A stretch of 55,412 bases of DNA from a virus: IMG/VR virus record IMGVR_UViG_3300025000_000128, positions 1-55,412 of that record, one strand, 5' to 3'. Under the pieces are notes generated by a model. That model did not search any database and had not been told where the DNA came from. It saw nothing but the letters and a program-made list of their open reading frames with translations. The position numbers were made by a program, and so were the translations under genes. Below, piece after piece: positions 39,840 to 47,881 of the stretch. Within the stretch, counting starts at the first letter, position 1. The number at the start of each line of letters is the position of its first letter.

Positions 39840-40263
39840 ATGAAAATTAAAGTAGATTTATTTTGTTTAAAGGACATTAAGGACATTTCATTCGATTGCA
39901 CAAGTGGCAATATGTATTCGGTAATTCTTGATACTAATAGTTCATATTTTGGCAGTCATATTAAACATTTAGTCACAAGATTAAATGAGGGTTACTTCAA
40001 AGTAAATGCTCCTTGGAGGTATATACCTAAACATCATGAATTTGAGTTTATGCAAGTGAAATCATGTAGTCAACATTGTTAAAGATGAACACATTAATGA
40101 CCATATTGAGTATAACAAATTGTTTAGATTCTGAAGAGCATTATTTGTAGACGGAGAATGTCTTAATACGGGATACCTAAATAGTGAAGAGGTTAAAAAA
40201 TGGAAGGATAAAATTAAAGCAATGAATATTGATTCTTCCATTGCATCAGAAAAATATCATTAA
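39840..40263 (+). pseudogene. decayed small gene (frameshift plus in-frame TGA)
   Basis: The ATG at 39840 (RBS TTGGAGG) opens 80 codons ending in KSCSQHC at 40082. One base later the neighbouring frame continues as VVNIVKDEHINDHIEYNKLF, meets a TGA at 40132-40134 and then reads RALFVDGECLNTGYLNSEEV to a stop at 40263. One indel near 40060 and one nonsense change would restore a protein of about 140 aa. The N-terminal 80-aa product may still be made. Family unknown. Confidence 0.55.
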
Positions 40264-40386
40264 TTTGTAATATTTCAAAAATTACAAAACCCCCGAAACC
40301 CTTACTACACTAGGTTTTTATAATTCAATATTTGGCATGAAATGTTATTTTTATTTGGCAGGATAGAAAGGAAAATGAGAATAAAA
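40264..40386. other. gene-free gap with hairpin TGTAAT/ATTACA
   Basis: Contains TGTAAT..ATTACA (about 40266-40286) and GAAACCCTTACTA, a string also found on the minus strand just after the RNA polymerase stop (near 327-340). No gene. Confidence 0.4.
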
Positions 40387-40518
40387 ATGGAAATAAAACA
40401 TTCTTGTTGGAATTGTCTTAATTTAGATTGTGATCATGTAGAATATAAATCCTGTACCAAAGGACACAAACTTAAATTTATCTTTAATATCAATGATTGT
40501 TCAGATTGGAATGGTTAA
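40387..40518 (+). CDS. small Cys-rich protein, 43 aa
   Basis: MEIKHSCWNCLNLDCDHVEY and onward to NDCSDWNG: CWNC, DCDH and CTKGH suggest a tiny zinc-binding protein. RBS GAAAGGAAAATGAG is weakly placed. TATAACAGC (about 40534) follows. Confidence 0.5.
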   Translation: MEIKHSCWNCLNLDCDHVEYKSCTKGHKLKFIFNINDCSDWNG

Positions 40519-40592
40519 TCTAAAATCTCAATTCTTGTATAACAGCAAGCAGTATTTATTGCAACTTTATTTTATATTAATCATAAACTCTA

Positions 40593-40621
40593 TTGTAATT
40601 TATCCCAAATTAGAATATAAT
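40593..40621 (+). promoter_or_regulatory. sigma-A-type promoter
   Basis: TTGTAA (40593-40598), 17-nt spacer, TATAAT (40616-40621). Confidence 0.6.
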
Positions 40622-40656
40622 GTAACCAAGAAATAAATATTGAAGGAGTGATACGT

Positions 40657-40851
40657 ATGAATGAAAATTATATCGTACTCGAAGGAGAAATTGAAAACTC
40701 AGATGAGGATTGCACATTTGCTAAAATTAGAAAAGGTGGTATATCATTAAAGCAATATAACTCTGAAAATAAGAAGACAAGTACAATTTACTTAACAAAT
40801 GAAGAGGTTGCTAGACTTGCAAGTGAATTATTTGTTAAAAAGAAGTATTGA
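40657..40851 (+). CDS. unknown protein, 64 aa
   Basis: Start at 40657 (GAAGGAG 8 nt upstream). MNENYIVLEGEIENSDEDCT start; ISLKQYNSENKKTSTIYLTN then EEVARLASELFVKKK: strand-turn-strand-helix, like many small phage DNA-binding or regulatory proteins. First gene after a promoter. Confidence 0.65.
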   Translation: MNENYIVLEGEIENSDEDCTFAKIRKGGISLKQYNSENKKTSTIYLTNEEVARLASELFVKKKY

Positions 40852-40901
40852 TTATCCCAGGAAAGGCAGAATTTAATGTATTATGAAAGGAATGAATTTT
40901 A

Positions 40902-41072
40902 ATGGATGAATTAACAGACAAAGAAAAGGAAGTTATTTACAATCTTATTGGTGAAATGAACTATTATGAAATCATGAATATATTATGTAGGACGTATGAA
41001 CTAGAAGAATTAGAGGATCATAGAAATATTCTTCTTAAGTGTTTGAAAAAGTTTAAAAAGGAGGATGATTAA
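40902..41072 (+). CDS. unknown protein, 56 aa
   Basis: MDELTDKEKEVIYNLIGEMN and onward to CLKKFKKEDD. Entirely helical and charged. RBS AAAGGAATG (9-10 nt). The next ATG follows its stop by 2 nt, and the GGAGG of that gene lies in its last codons. Confidence 0.6.
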   Translation: MDELTDKEKEVIYNLIGEMNYYEIMNILCRTYELEELEDHRNILLKCLKKFKKEDD

Positions 41073-41074
41073 AA

Positions 41075-41341
41075 ATGAAAGTTTGGATACATGAATGTGG
41101 TGGAAATTTAAGTAATATGACAAACCAAATCAATATCTCAGAACCTATTGATTTTGCTCTTGTTGTAGGAGATAAATCATATAGGATGCAAACAGATAGA
41201 GATGGTAATTTGATGATTTCCTTAATTAATGGAGTTGACGCAAGATTTACAGCAGATAAAGGTTATCCCACTATTAATCTAATTCAAAAACATAATGTTC
41301 CAGATGATTGGTATGGACATTTAAAAGACTATAATAATTAG
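41075..41341 (+). CDS. unknown protein, 88 aa
   Basis: MKVWIHECGGNLSNMTNQIN start; FALVVGDKSYRMQTDRDGNL suggests a small beta fold. RBS AAAAAGGAGG. Coupled to the preceding gene. Confidence 0.65.
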   Translation: MKVWIHECGGNLSNMTNQINISEPIDFALVVGDKSYRMQTDRDGNLMISLINGVDARFTADKGYPTINLIQKHNVPDDWYGHLKDYNN

Positions 41342-41397
41342 ATTAAAATATAACTTTTCTGGGAGTTTAAAATAAAAATAAAGAGGAGTGTGTACAT

Positions 41398-41919
41398 ATG
41401 AAAAAGAATTTAATACCTGCTATTGGAAGTACAAATAGAATGGGTAGAACTTTAACAAATGAAGAAAAAGTATCTTTCGCTCAAAGAAATCTCTTCAAAA
41501 TCTCCAAGAAACAAATGGTAAGAAGAATACTATCGTTTATCAATAACAATAATATATCTCATGCCGATAAAAAGCTTTTCAATAAAATTCTGGGAGATAC
41601 TAAAATTTTAAACAAGCTTCAAATTTGCACAGATGGTTCATATGTTAGTGGTCGAATCTATTATAAAAACTTCTTTAATGATTCTGAAAATGTTGCGATG
41701 ATTACTGGAACGCATTGGTACGATCATTATGTAGAAAATATGGGCGTAAGTACACTTGAAAAACTTAATTATATGAAATATAATTTTGAAGTAATATATT
41801 TACATTTGGTTGACGACAGCAAGGCATTGGAAGATAAAATATGGCAAGACGAAATGGATGAATTAATGCTAGATATTGATGATTATTTTGGAGAAGATTA
41901 TTACTATGAAGAAGCATAG
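41398..41919 (+). CDS. unknown protein, 173 aa
   Basis: MKKNLIPAIGSTNRMGRTLT start, RBS AGAGGAGTG. Basic helical first half (NLFKISKKQMVRRILSFINN), an aromatic middle (MITGTHWYDHYVENM) and a very acidic C-terminus (DIDDYFGEDYYYEEA). No family recognised. Confidence 0.7.
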   Translation: MKKNLIPAIGSTNRMGRTLTNEEKVSFAQRNLFKISKKQMVRRILSFINNNNISHADKKLFNKILGDTKILNKLQICTDGSYVSGRIYYKNFFNDSENVAMITGTHWYDHYVENMGVSTLEKLNYMKYNFEVIYLHLVDDSKALEDKIWQDEMDELMLDIDDYFGEDYYYEEA

Positions 41920-41981
41920 TAGATGATCCATTAAAAACAGTCTTTGGTTTGGTTATAATTTAAGAAAGAAGGTAATTTTAA

Positions 41982-42233
41982 ATGAAAAGATACACATTAA
42001 TCTTAAACATTATCTTAAAAAGTGGTAAAGAAAAAAGATATGAAAGTTTTAACCCTGAAGCGATGACTAAAAAAGAAGTCGAAGAAATAGCCGACTCATT
42101 TAAAGATATTATGGATAAAACATATAAAAATGAAATAGTTGGAACAATAACCCTTAAGAATCGTTCTGGTACAGAAGTGTTAATTAACTCAGCAGAAATA
42201 GCTTTAATTGAATTTGAAATAGTGGAATGCTAA
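41982..42233 (+). CDS. unknown protein, 83 aa
   Basis: MKRYTLILNIILKSGKEKRY start, RBS GAAAGAAGG. Pattern of two long strands, a helix (MTKKEVEEIADSFKDIMDKT) and two more strands, a compact alpha/beta build. A GAGGG-TTATTT-CCCTC hairpin follows at about 42239-42255. Confidence 0.65.
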   Translation: MKRYTLILNIILKSGKEKRYESFNPEAMTKKEVEEIADSFKDIMDKTYKNEIVGTITLKNRSGTEVLINSAEIALIEFEIVEC

Positions 42234-42315
42234 TAACAGAGGGTTATTTCCCTCACTCATGTCCATTAATTAATATTTGTGGATGTGATTGAAGGAAATA
42301 ATTATTTTTAACTTA

Positions 42316-42344
42316 TTGCAAATCTTATACCATTATGATATAAT
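42316..42344 (+). promoter_or_regulatory. sigma-A-type promoter with AAATAATTATTT upstream
   Basis: TTGCAA (42316-42321), 17-nt spacer, TATAAT (42339-42344). Confidence 0.7.
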
Positions 42345-42376
42345 TATTTTAAGTTAAAGAAAGGTGGTTATTACAT

Positions 42377-42562
42377 ATGAGCGAAAATATATATCAAATA
42401 AATGGTTATGAGTCCAGAAAACACTATCTTCAATGCATGTCAGACGATTATGGTGTCCCTTTAGACGTTGTATATTCAATGGCAGACATTATGCCAGGAG
42501 AAGAATTTGACGGCCTAGTTAATGCATTAGAAGATACCGAAGGAATGTTTGATGAAGAATAG
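42377..42562 (+). CDS. unknown acidic protein, 61 aa
   Basis: MSENIYQINGYESRKHYLQC start; SDDYGVPLDVVYSMADIMPG then EEFDGLVNALEDTEGMFDEE. Helical, acidic. The RBS GAAAGGTGG is good. Followed by a 10-bp hairpin. Confidence 0.7.
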   Translation: MSENIYQINGYESRKHYLQCMSDDYGVPLDVVYSMADIMPGEEFDGLVNALEDTEGMFDEE

Positions 42563-42568
42563 GTAAAG

Positions 42569-42595
42569 GAAGGGAAGTCTAATAAACTTCCCTTC
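42569..42595 (+). terminator. 10-bp perfect hairpin
   Basis: GAAGGGAAGT (42569-42578) with ACTTCCCTTC (42586-42595). No T-run; probable processing or attenuator hairpin before the next long series. Confidence 0.55.
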
Positions 42596-42629
42596 ATACT
42601 AAAATAAAATTATTAAGGAGCGTGTCACT

Positions 42630-43619
42630 ATGTCTATCAATTTCAAAAGTCTATTCGCTGAGGCAACAATACATAATTCTGAATATGTAACAAACAAACA
42701 CATCTTAATCAAAAAATCTATCCTAAAGAAATCTCAACTTGCATTCATAAACCAATTCCCTCTCGACACTAAGTTAATCCAATCTCTATCCAAAACAATT
42801 GAAAATGAATCTAGAAAGCCAATTATCACTGAATTTATTCCTCAATCAATTCTAGAAGATAATCTCTACAACATCATCGTAACTGAACTAGACGGGGGTT
42901 ATAAAGGAGATAATGAATCAATATTTAAAGTATATCCTGCAATCCAAGAAGAGTATTATAACTTCATTCTATCTCTAAGATGCAAAATATTCATTGTTAA
43001 TAATGATCAAGTAAACCCACTAGTAATCTATAACAACGACAATGAATTTGTTGGGATAGTGTTACCTGTAAAAGTAAAATATTGTGATATTCCAAATGCT
43101 AAGAATTACATTGACTATCTTGCAGAACTAAAATTAGAACAAGATGCAAAAGAATTAGTTAAACAAAATTCTAAGAAATGCTTGTATATCAAAGATAATA
43201 AGGCAATAGTCAGAAATAAGGAATTAATCTGTGTGTCAGATTCAGTAAACGACAATACTTATGATAATCTCTATATTGAAAGATATATCAATGATAGTCC
43301 AGATGCTAACGTGTATATTGATTTAGGAATTGTTTGTGTATATATCCGAACTATAAGGAAAGACATGTTAGTTGAAGATATTAAATATTATCTAAGCAAT
43401 TTATCCAATTACACATTAGAAATGGCTCTAGCAAACATTTATAACCGCAAGAACAATAATCAATTTATCAATGTTGCAGACATTAAACTCATTGAACTAT
43501 CTGGAGCCAGCGAGCAAGAAGTTCAAGAACTAATTGATTATCGCCAAGAATGGTATGACAGAAAAGCTAAAGAGGATCAATTAAAGAAATCTAAACAAGA
43601 CCAAAAGGAGCATAAATAA
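42630..43619 (+). CDS. unknown protein, 329 aa
   Basis: MSINFKSLFAEATIHNSEYV start, RBS AAGGAG. Repeated strands (IYNNDNEFVGIVLPVKVKYC, NVYIDLGIVCVYIRTIRKD) suggest a multi-domain beta fold; lysine-rich C-terminus (KEDQLKKSKQDQKEHK). Largest protein of the 42.6-52.5 kb block and its first gene. Its stop overlaps the next start (TAATG). Confidence 0.75.
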   Translation: MSINFKSLFAEATIHNSEYVTNKHILIKKSILKKSQLAFINQFPLDTKLIQSLSKTIENESRKPIITEFIPQSILEDNLYNIIVTELDGGYKGDNESIFKVYPAIQEEYYNFILSLRCKIFIVNNDQVNPLVIYNNDNEFVGIVLPVKVKYCDIPNAKNYIDYLAELKLEQDAKELVKQNSKKCLYIKDNKAIVRNKELICVSDSVNDNTYDNLYIERYINDSPDANVYIDLGIVCVYIRTIRKDMLVEDIKYYLSNLSNYTLEMALANIYNRKNNNQFINVADIKLIELSGASEQEVQELIDYRQEWYDRKAKEDQLKKSKQDQKEHK

Positions 43620-43828
43620 TGGATAATAAAATTTATAATACTGGCGATATAGAAAGAGACATTTTTCGTATGGCGGGGAGATTAGCAGGGTCACTATATA
43701 GTGTAGGATTAAAAGATGAAGCAATGGAGTTTACAAACAAAGTAATAGAACATCAAGACGATTGTAAAATGATACTTAAATTATGTATTGAATATACTAA
43801 ATTAATAGAAGAAACGAAAGGAAGATAA
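43619..43828 (+). CDS. unknown protein, 69 aa
   Basis: MDNKIYNTGDIERDIFRMAG start overlapping the previous stop by 1 nt; RBS AAAGGAG lies in the end of that gene. All-helical. Translationally coupled. Confidence 0.65.
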   Translation: MDNKIYNTGDIERDIFRMAGRLAGSLYSVGLKDEAMEFTNKVIEHQDDCKMILKLCIEYTKLIEETKGR

Positions 43829-43831
43829 AAC

Positions 43832-44077
43832 ATGAAATTAAATTTAACAATCGTAGGAAAATCAATACAAGATATTAGAAATGCTATGGAGGCATTTATG
43901 GAAGATTTTAAAGACAATAGATTAGATAGCAATTGCAATTGGCCTCTTAATGATGGAAATGAAACTAAAATTGATTATGATTTTACAGACGGAAATGATG
44001 TCTTCAATAAAGGTATGGAAGGTGAACAATGGGGGGAAGAATTAAGAAAAGAAGTTAGGAAGGGAAGAAAGGATTGA
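43832..44077 (+). CDS. unknown protein, 81 aa
   Basis: MKLNLTIVGKSIQDIRNAME start, RBS GAAAGGAAG. Short strand, helix, then acidic Asn/Asp-rich loop and a basic end. Tightly packed between neighbours (3- and 6-nt gaps). Confidence 0.6.
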   Translation: MKLNLTIVGKSIQDIRNAMEAFMEDFKDNRLDSNCNWPLNDGNETKIDYDFTDGNDVFNKGMEGEQWGEELRKEVRKGRKD

Positions 44078-44083
44078 TTAATT

Positions 44084-44266
44084 ATGCGTGAAGTAAACGA
44101 ACTTATCAACTTAATAACTGAAATAAGTAATGACCCATATTTAACTTATCAAGAAAGAAAAGATAAATTAAAAGAACTCAAATTAACTTATGAAGAAATG
44201 GAATCAATTTTTATGTCAATGTGTGGAATATGGACTAGTTTAAAGGAGTTGGAAATTGAATGTTAA
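44084..44266 (+). CDS. unknown protein, 60 aa
   Basis: MREVNELINLITEISNDPYL start. Helical, charged. The end overlaps the start of the next gene by 7 nt. RBS AAAGGA somewhat far (12 nt). Confidence 0.55.
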   Translation: MREVNELINLITEISNDPYLTYQERKDKLKELKLTYEEMESIFMSMCGIWTSLKELEIEC

Positions 44267-44493
44267 GTGCTAAATTTGAATTTGATTTCTCTGATGATAA
44301 ACTTATCTCAAGATTGATTGAAGAATATAATGAATGCGAAAGCAAAGATTCAGATATTGTTTTAAATCTAAAAGGTCATGAGTTGCAAGCACTTTTGATT
44401 AATTTAATTATTGGTCGAATTCCATATCAAGTATGTACAAAATATGTTTTACCTGAATTGGCAAATAAGCAATTGAAAAATCAAAGCATTTGA
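44260..44493 (+). CDS. unknown protein, 77 aa
   Basis: MLSAKFEFDFSDDKLISRLI start, RBS AAAGGAG within the previous gene. Contains KGHELQALLINLIIGRIPYQ. Helical acidic protein, coupled. Confidence 0.6.
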   Translation: MLSAKFEFDFSDDKLISRLIEEYNECESKDSDIVLNLKGHELQALLINLIIGRIPYQVCTKYVLPELANKQLKNQSI

Positions 44494-44540
44494 AAACTGC
44501 GATTTTAAGTGATAATAATTTTAAAAAAGGAGAATGAGAG

Positions 44541-45131
44541 ATGTTTGATAAAATTGAAAGCCTAAATACTATTATGAATCTAAACTTAAATATACATCAA
44601 TTCTACATACCTAAAACATATGAAGAATATCATAATCTTGTCGATAAATTTGAATTTTGTACTATAAGAACAGATCATAAATTTATATCAGAAGATTTGC
44701 CATTCTACATATTTAATAAACAAAAAGACAATGATGAATATCTTGATTTAATTTGGGATGAAGCACAAGGGAAACAATACAAACTTATCATAAGCGATGG
44801 TATTAAATATGATAATATTCAAAAATACAACATGGTCGCAAAAATACAAATGAATGGAGATTTTATATTTGAAGCATCTGACTTAAAAATTCCACTTAGA
44901 CATATGTATAGACATCCTTCTTCATTATTATCTTGTACTGGAAATTTGTCAGAAGGTATTCACCTTTGGCATATGTTTAACAAAAGATATGGAATAAATA
45001 AATTAATAATTAGGAGAGATTTGTTAACATTATATAATTTTGGATTATTTGATAAGTGGTTAGAGGTAACGAAGTATCCTATTCCAGTTGGCATTAAAGA
45101 GGAAAATATTGTATTTTGGCAGATAAAGTAA
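44541..45131 (+). CDS. unknown protein, 196 aa
   Basis: MFDKIESLNTIMNLNLNIHQ start with AAAAGGAG. Aromatic alpha/beta protein (PFYIFNKQKDNDEYLDLIWD, LIIRRDLLTLYNFGLFDKWL). No family recognised. No sign of damage. Confidence 0.7.
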   Translation: MFDKIESLNTIMNLNLNIHQFYIPKTYEEYHNLVDKFEFCTIRTDHKFISEDLPFYIFNKQKDNDEYLDLIWDEAQGKQYKLIISDGIKYDNIQKYNMVAKIQMNGDFIFEASDLKIPLRHMYRHPSSLLSCTGNLSEGIHLWHMFNKRYGINKLIIRRDLLTLYNFGLFDKWLEVTKYPIPVGIKEENIVFWQIK

Positions 45132-45168
45132 AGCCAATGAATCAGCAATTTGAAAGGAGGGAATTATA

Positions 45169-45429
45169 ATGATATATCAATTAAAAGCATATTATGGTGC
45201 ATTAGTAAATGGTAAGGTTATATATTCTGCCGAATTGACTTTTGATGACTGTACAAAATTACTAACTGAACCTTTAGATAGTGATTTTCTTAAAGATCAT
45301 ATAACTAATAAAATTATTGGGGATGGTTTTAATTCTGATGATTTCACTTTTGGTTGGCTTACTAAAGAACAGTACGAGAATAAAATTGAATCAAAAGTTG
45401 ATAAAAAGATTGAAGTAAAGAATAATTGA
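45169..45429 (+). CDS. unknown protein, 86 aa
   Basis: MIYQLKAYYGALVNGKVIYS start, strong RBS GAAAGGAGGG. Beta-hairpin, helix (FDDCTKLLTEPLDSDFLKDH), lysine-rich end. Function unknown. Confidence 0.65.
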   Translation: MIYQLKAYYGALVNGKVIYSAELTFDDCTKLLTEPLDSDFLKDHITNKIIGDGFNSDDFTFGWLTKEQYENKIESKVDKKIEVKNN

Positions 45430-45470
45430 AAAGTCAGTTCTATCCTGTAAATTGAAAGGAGTAATTAATA

Positions 45471-45827
45471 ATGCAAAAGCCAAAATTTGAAATAGGTGAT
45501 AGAGTAAAACATTACAAATATGGTAAGGGTATTATCCTTGGTAATTATCACAAAAGAGGAGAATATTATTACTGGCATATCCAATATGATAATAATACAT
45601 TTGGATATAATACTGAACAAAGTTTAAAATTGATAAGCAATAGTTTGAAACCATATATTGAATTTACAAAGGTAAAATATAAATACAATCCTAATTATGG
45701 AGATGATAGAATTTGTAAATGTGGTCATCCTTATTATAGACATTTTGATTCTTATGAAGACAATTATCCTTGTGGATGTAAATATTGTGATTGTTCAACT
45801 TTTGAAGAGGAGAATAAAACAAAATGA
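45471..45827 (+). CDS. Tudor/SH3-like plus zinc-binding protein, 118 aa
   Basis: N-terminal FEIGDRVKHYKYGKGIILGN followed by YYYWHIQYDNNTFGY resembles the small SH3/Tudor-like module at the C-terminus of UvrD/PcrA helicases, a protein-protein interaction module that contacts RNA polymerase in that family. C-terminal CKCGHPYYRHFDSYEDNYPC and KYCDC form a Cys/His cluster. Such fusion could bind polymerase or helicase (inference). Overlaps the next gene by 4 nt (ATGA). Confidence 0.65.
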   Translation: MQKPKFEIGDRVKHYKYGKGIILGNYHKRGEYYYWHIQYDNNTFGYNTEQSLKLISNSLKPYIEFTKVKYKYNPNYGDDRICKCGHPYYRHFDSYEDNYPCGCKYCDCSTFEEENKTK

Positions 45828-46063
45828 GAACATCTAAAATATTAATACCTAAATATTATATTGTTGACCATGACACACAAGAAAGATATGATTTCCCAGA
45901 CAATAAACCGATTCCAAGGATTGGCGAAACTATGGAGATTAAAAGTAGAATTTATGGAGTAATTTATATTATTCATGTTCCAGAACGAAGGGAATATTTA
46001 ATTGTAATTGAAGATATGACAGATTATTTAATTAGTATAAAGAAGGAGAACAAAACAAAATAA
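45824..46063 (+). CDS. unknown protein, 79 aa
   Basis: MRTSKILIPKYYIVDHDTQE start; predicted all-beta (EIKSRIYGVIYIIHVPERRE). Begins inside the previous stop (ATGA) and its own stop overlaps the ATA of the next frame. Confidence 0.6.
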   Translation: MRTSKILIPKYYIVDHDTQERYDFPDNKPIPRIGETMEIKSRIYGVIYIIHVPERREYLIVIEDMTDYLISIKKENKTK

Positions 46064-46248
46064 AAATCACACAAACCCTAGAAGTTTCCAAGCAAGAGAA
46101 AAATATCATCTATAATGCATTAGAAGCATACATTAGATATCTCACAGAAATGCTACCAGACAGTCCAGAAGGTGCAAGTAAGACGTTAATTAATACTACT
46201 CTAACAGATACTAACAGATTATTGTCTGAAATGTCACAGAGCATGTAA
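46060..46248 (+). CDS. unknown protein, 62 aa, apparent AUA start
   Basis: IKITQTLEVSKQEKNIIYNA, then EAYIRYLTEMLPDSPEGASK and SEMSQSM: convincing helical protein with no ATG before residue 34. GGAG (46045-46048) lies 11 nt before ATA (46060-46062), which overlaps the previous TAA exactly as ATGA pairs do. After the TAA at 46246 the same frame stays open for 26 more codons (KLIKGNSIQHVELSINQIKF and so on), so a longer protein may have been shortened by a nonsense change. Confidence 0.55.
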   Translation: MKITQTLEVSKQEKNIIYNALEAYIRYLTEMLPDSPEGASKTLINTTLTDTNRLLSEMSQSM

Positions 46249-46355
46249 AAATTAATTAAAGGTAATTCCATCCAACATGTCGAATTGTCTATTAATCAAA
46301 TCAAATTTAATCTCAAAGAAACAAAATAAATCAATTTTAAAAGGATGTGATTAAG

Positions 46356-46562
46356 ATAGAATTCAAATCAAAAGTAAATTGCATTTTTTATAGACGTAAA
46401 ATATGTATGCTTCATTATCCAAAAAATAAATGTGAAGGATTATGTAATAAATATAAAGAAACAAATTATGGTGAAACTAAATTAATACTATTTATAATGT
46501 TGCTTGTTTTGATCTTTATGATTTATTGTTTATTAAATAGTTACGATGAATTTAGTTTTTGA
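46356..46562 (+). CDS. small membrane protein, 68 aa, possible AUA start
   Basis: EFKSKVNCIFYRRKICMLHY then CEGLCNKYKETN (four to five cysteines) and a C-terminal membrane helix TKLILFIMLLVLIFMIYCLL. AAAAGGA lies 10 nt before ATA (46356-46358); an in-frame GTG at 46347 is only 1 nt from the RBS. Probably a single-pass protein with a cytosolic Cys-rich domain. Confidence 0.55.
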   Translation: MEFKSKVNCIFYRRKICMLHYPKNKCEGLCNKYKETNYGETKLILFIMLLVLIFMIYCLLNSYDEFSF

Positions 46563-46577
46563 AAGGAGAATTAAATA

Positions 46578-46802
46578 ATGCAAAGAAACTTAACCTTAGA
46601 AGAAGTAATACTACTCAATAAATCTAAAGTAGAAATGCTTAAAAACAAATATAATATTCAAATTAATGTTCAAACACATAGTATTGGTATGGGAGATAAG
46701 GGATATGATTATTGTATTTACAATCCTAAGAATGGGAAATCGTGGTCTAGTGATATAGATGGAGAGCGTTTGGAAACAGATGTGTTATGGGTAGTTTATT
46801 AA
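46578..46802 (+). CDS. unknown protein, 74 aa
   Basis: MQRNLTLEEVILLNKSKVEM start, RBS GAAAGGAG. Helix then strands (IQINVQTHSIGMGDKGYDYC). Function unknown. Confidence 0.6.
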   Translation: MQRNLTLEEVILLNKSKVEMLKNKYNIQINVQTHSIGMGDKGYDYCIYNPKNGKSWSSDIDGERLETDVLWVVY

Positions 46803-46856
46803 AACCAAGTAATTAAAATTCGACTTTTATTGGATAAGAAGAAAGGAGAAAAAATA

Positions 46857-47039
46857 ATGATATACTTAATGGGAAAAGAATTAAATCTAAAAGTATCTAT
46901 GGATATTATGGATCAATTAGATGAAGAATTATGTAAATCTTGCTCAATGATTAGTAACAATTGTAAAAATGAATACTGTGAAAGATATGAGACAGAATTT
47001 GATATTAGAAAGGAATTCATAAACAATGAAGCCAAATAA
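46857..47039 (+). CDS. small Cys-rich protein, 60 aa
   Basis: Start at 46857 (GAAAGGAG). MIYLMGKELNLKVSMDIMDQ, then CKSCSMISNNCKNEYCERYE: CxxC...C...C zinc-binding pattern. Overlaps the next gene by 14 nt. Confidence 0.6.
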   Translation: MIYLMGKELNLKVSMDIMDQLDEELCKSCSMISNNCKNEYCERYETEFDIRKEFINNEAK

Positions 47040-47397
47040 AACAATCATAGAAATGGATTCTTCTAAATTACTCAAAGCATTTGAAAGTGAAGTAAATGAA
47101 TATGGCGGTAAGAGGTATGATTTTTTAGGGAATATTATGCCAAGGTATAATCAGAATAGAATTAAAATGTTGAGAACTGAATTGTTTAGGAGATTAGGAT
47201 TAGTTAATGAAGAAAGTGATATTCCTACATTAAATGATGAATTTTTTGCGAGTGTTGATAAAAGTATTAAAGACAAATTAACAATGAAATATGGAGAAAT
47301 TATTGAACCACCTTCAAATGATAGCTATATTAAACTGGCTGAAGAAAGTAATATTAAGATAAGAAATAGTTTTAAAGTTCCAAGTCACTTATTATAA
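47026..47397 (+). CDS. unknown protein, 123 aa
   Basis: MKPNKTIIEMDSSKLLKAFE start, RBS AAAGGAAT inside the previous gene. Basic middle (NRIKMLRTELFRRLGLVNEE). Function unknown. Confidence 0.65.
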   Translation: MKPNKTIIEMDSSKLLKAFESEVNEYGGKRYDFLGNIMPRYNQNRIKMLRTELFRRLGLVNEESDIPTLNDEFFASVDKSIKDKLTMKYGEIIEPPSNDSYIKLAEESNIKIRNSFKVPSHLL

Positions 47398-47428
47398 AAT
47401 GTGAAGAAAGTATAAGGAGGAATAATTA

Positions 47429-47707
47429 ATGAGAGAAGGACAAAGAGGTAAGTTCATAGGTAACGAAAATTATGATGGTGATCTAATGGGAGGAGAATTA
47501 TTTACAATTACAGAGTTAATTGAATATTTTCCTGAAGAAAAGAGTTGGGTATTTAAAATGGAACTAGATACTGGAGGTGGAGAATGTTTATTAAGTGATA
47601 TGGTTGAAATGTTTACCGAAGCAGATGATTTAATGACGTTGAAAAATTTGATTAATAAGTATCCAGAGCAAGCAAATCAATATTTAGGAATAAGGAGGAA
47701 TAAGTAA
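47429..47707 (+). CDS. unknown protein, 92 aa
   Basis: MREGQRGKFIGNENYDGDLM start, strong RBS AAGGAGG. Small beta-barrel look (SWVFKMELDTGGGECLLSDM) with a C-terminal helix. The next gene starts at once after its stop. Confidence 0.65.
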   Translation: MREGQRGKFIGNENYDGDLMGGELFTITELIEYFPEEKSWVFKMELDTGGGECLLSDMVEMFTEADDLMTLKNLINKYPEQANQYLGIRRNK

Positions 47708-47881
47708 ATGAAATATATACCAGAAGATATGAATACTAAGGTCAATGATAATGAAACATTATTACAATTCATCAGAAATAGCGAGAAGGAATTCGGTATG
47801 AATGTTGCTAATCTTGGAGTTATGACAGATAAAGAATTCAATGATTATATTTATTTTCTTGATGATTTGTGGTGTAAATAA
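47708..47881 (+). CDS. unknown protein, 57 aa, paralogue 1
   Basis: MKYIPEDMNTKVNDNETLLQ and onward to DDLWCK. Near-duplicate of the product of 48631-48804 (about three quarters identical; shared core NETLLQFIRNSEKEF and FLDDLWCK). RBS GGAGGAATAAG lies in the end of the preceding gene. Its TAATG end overlaps the next start. Confidence 0.65.
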   Translation: MKYIPEDMNTKVNDNETLLQFIRNSEKEFGMNVANLGVMTDKEFNDYIYFLDDLWCK

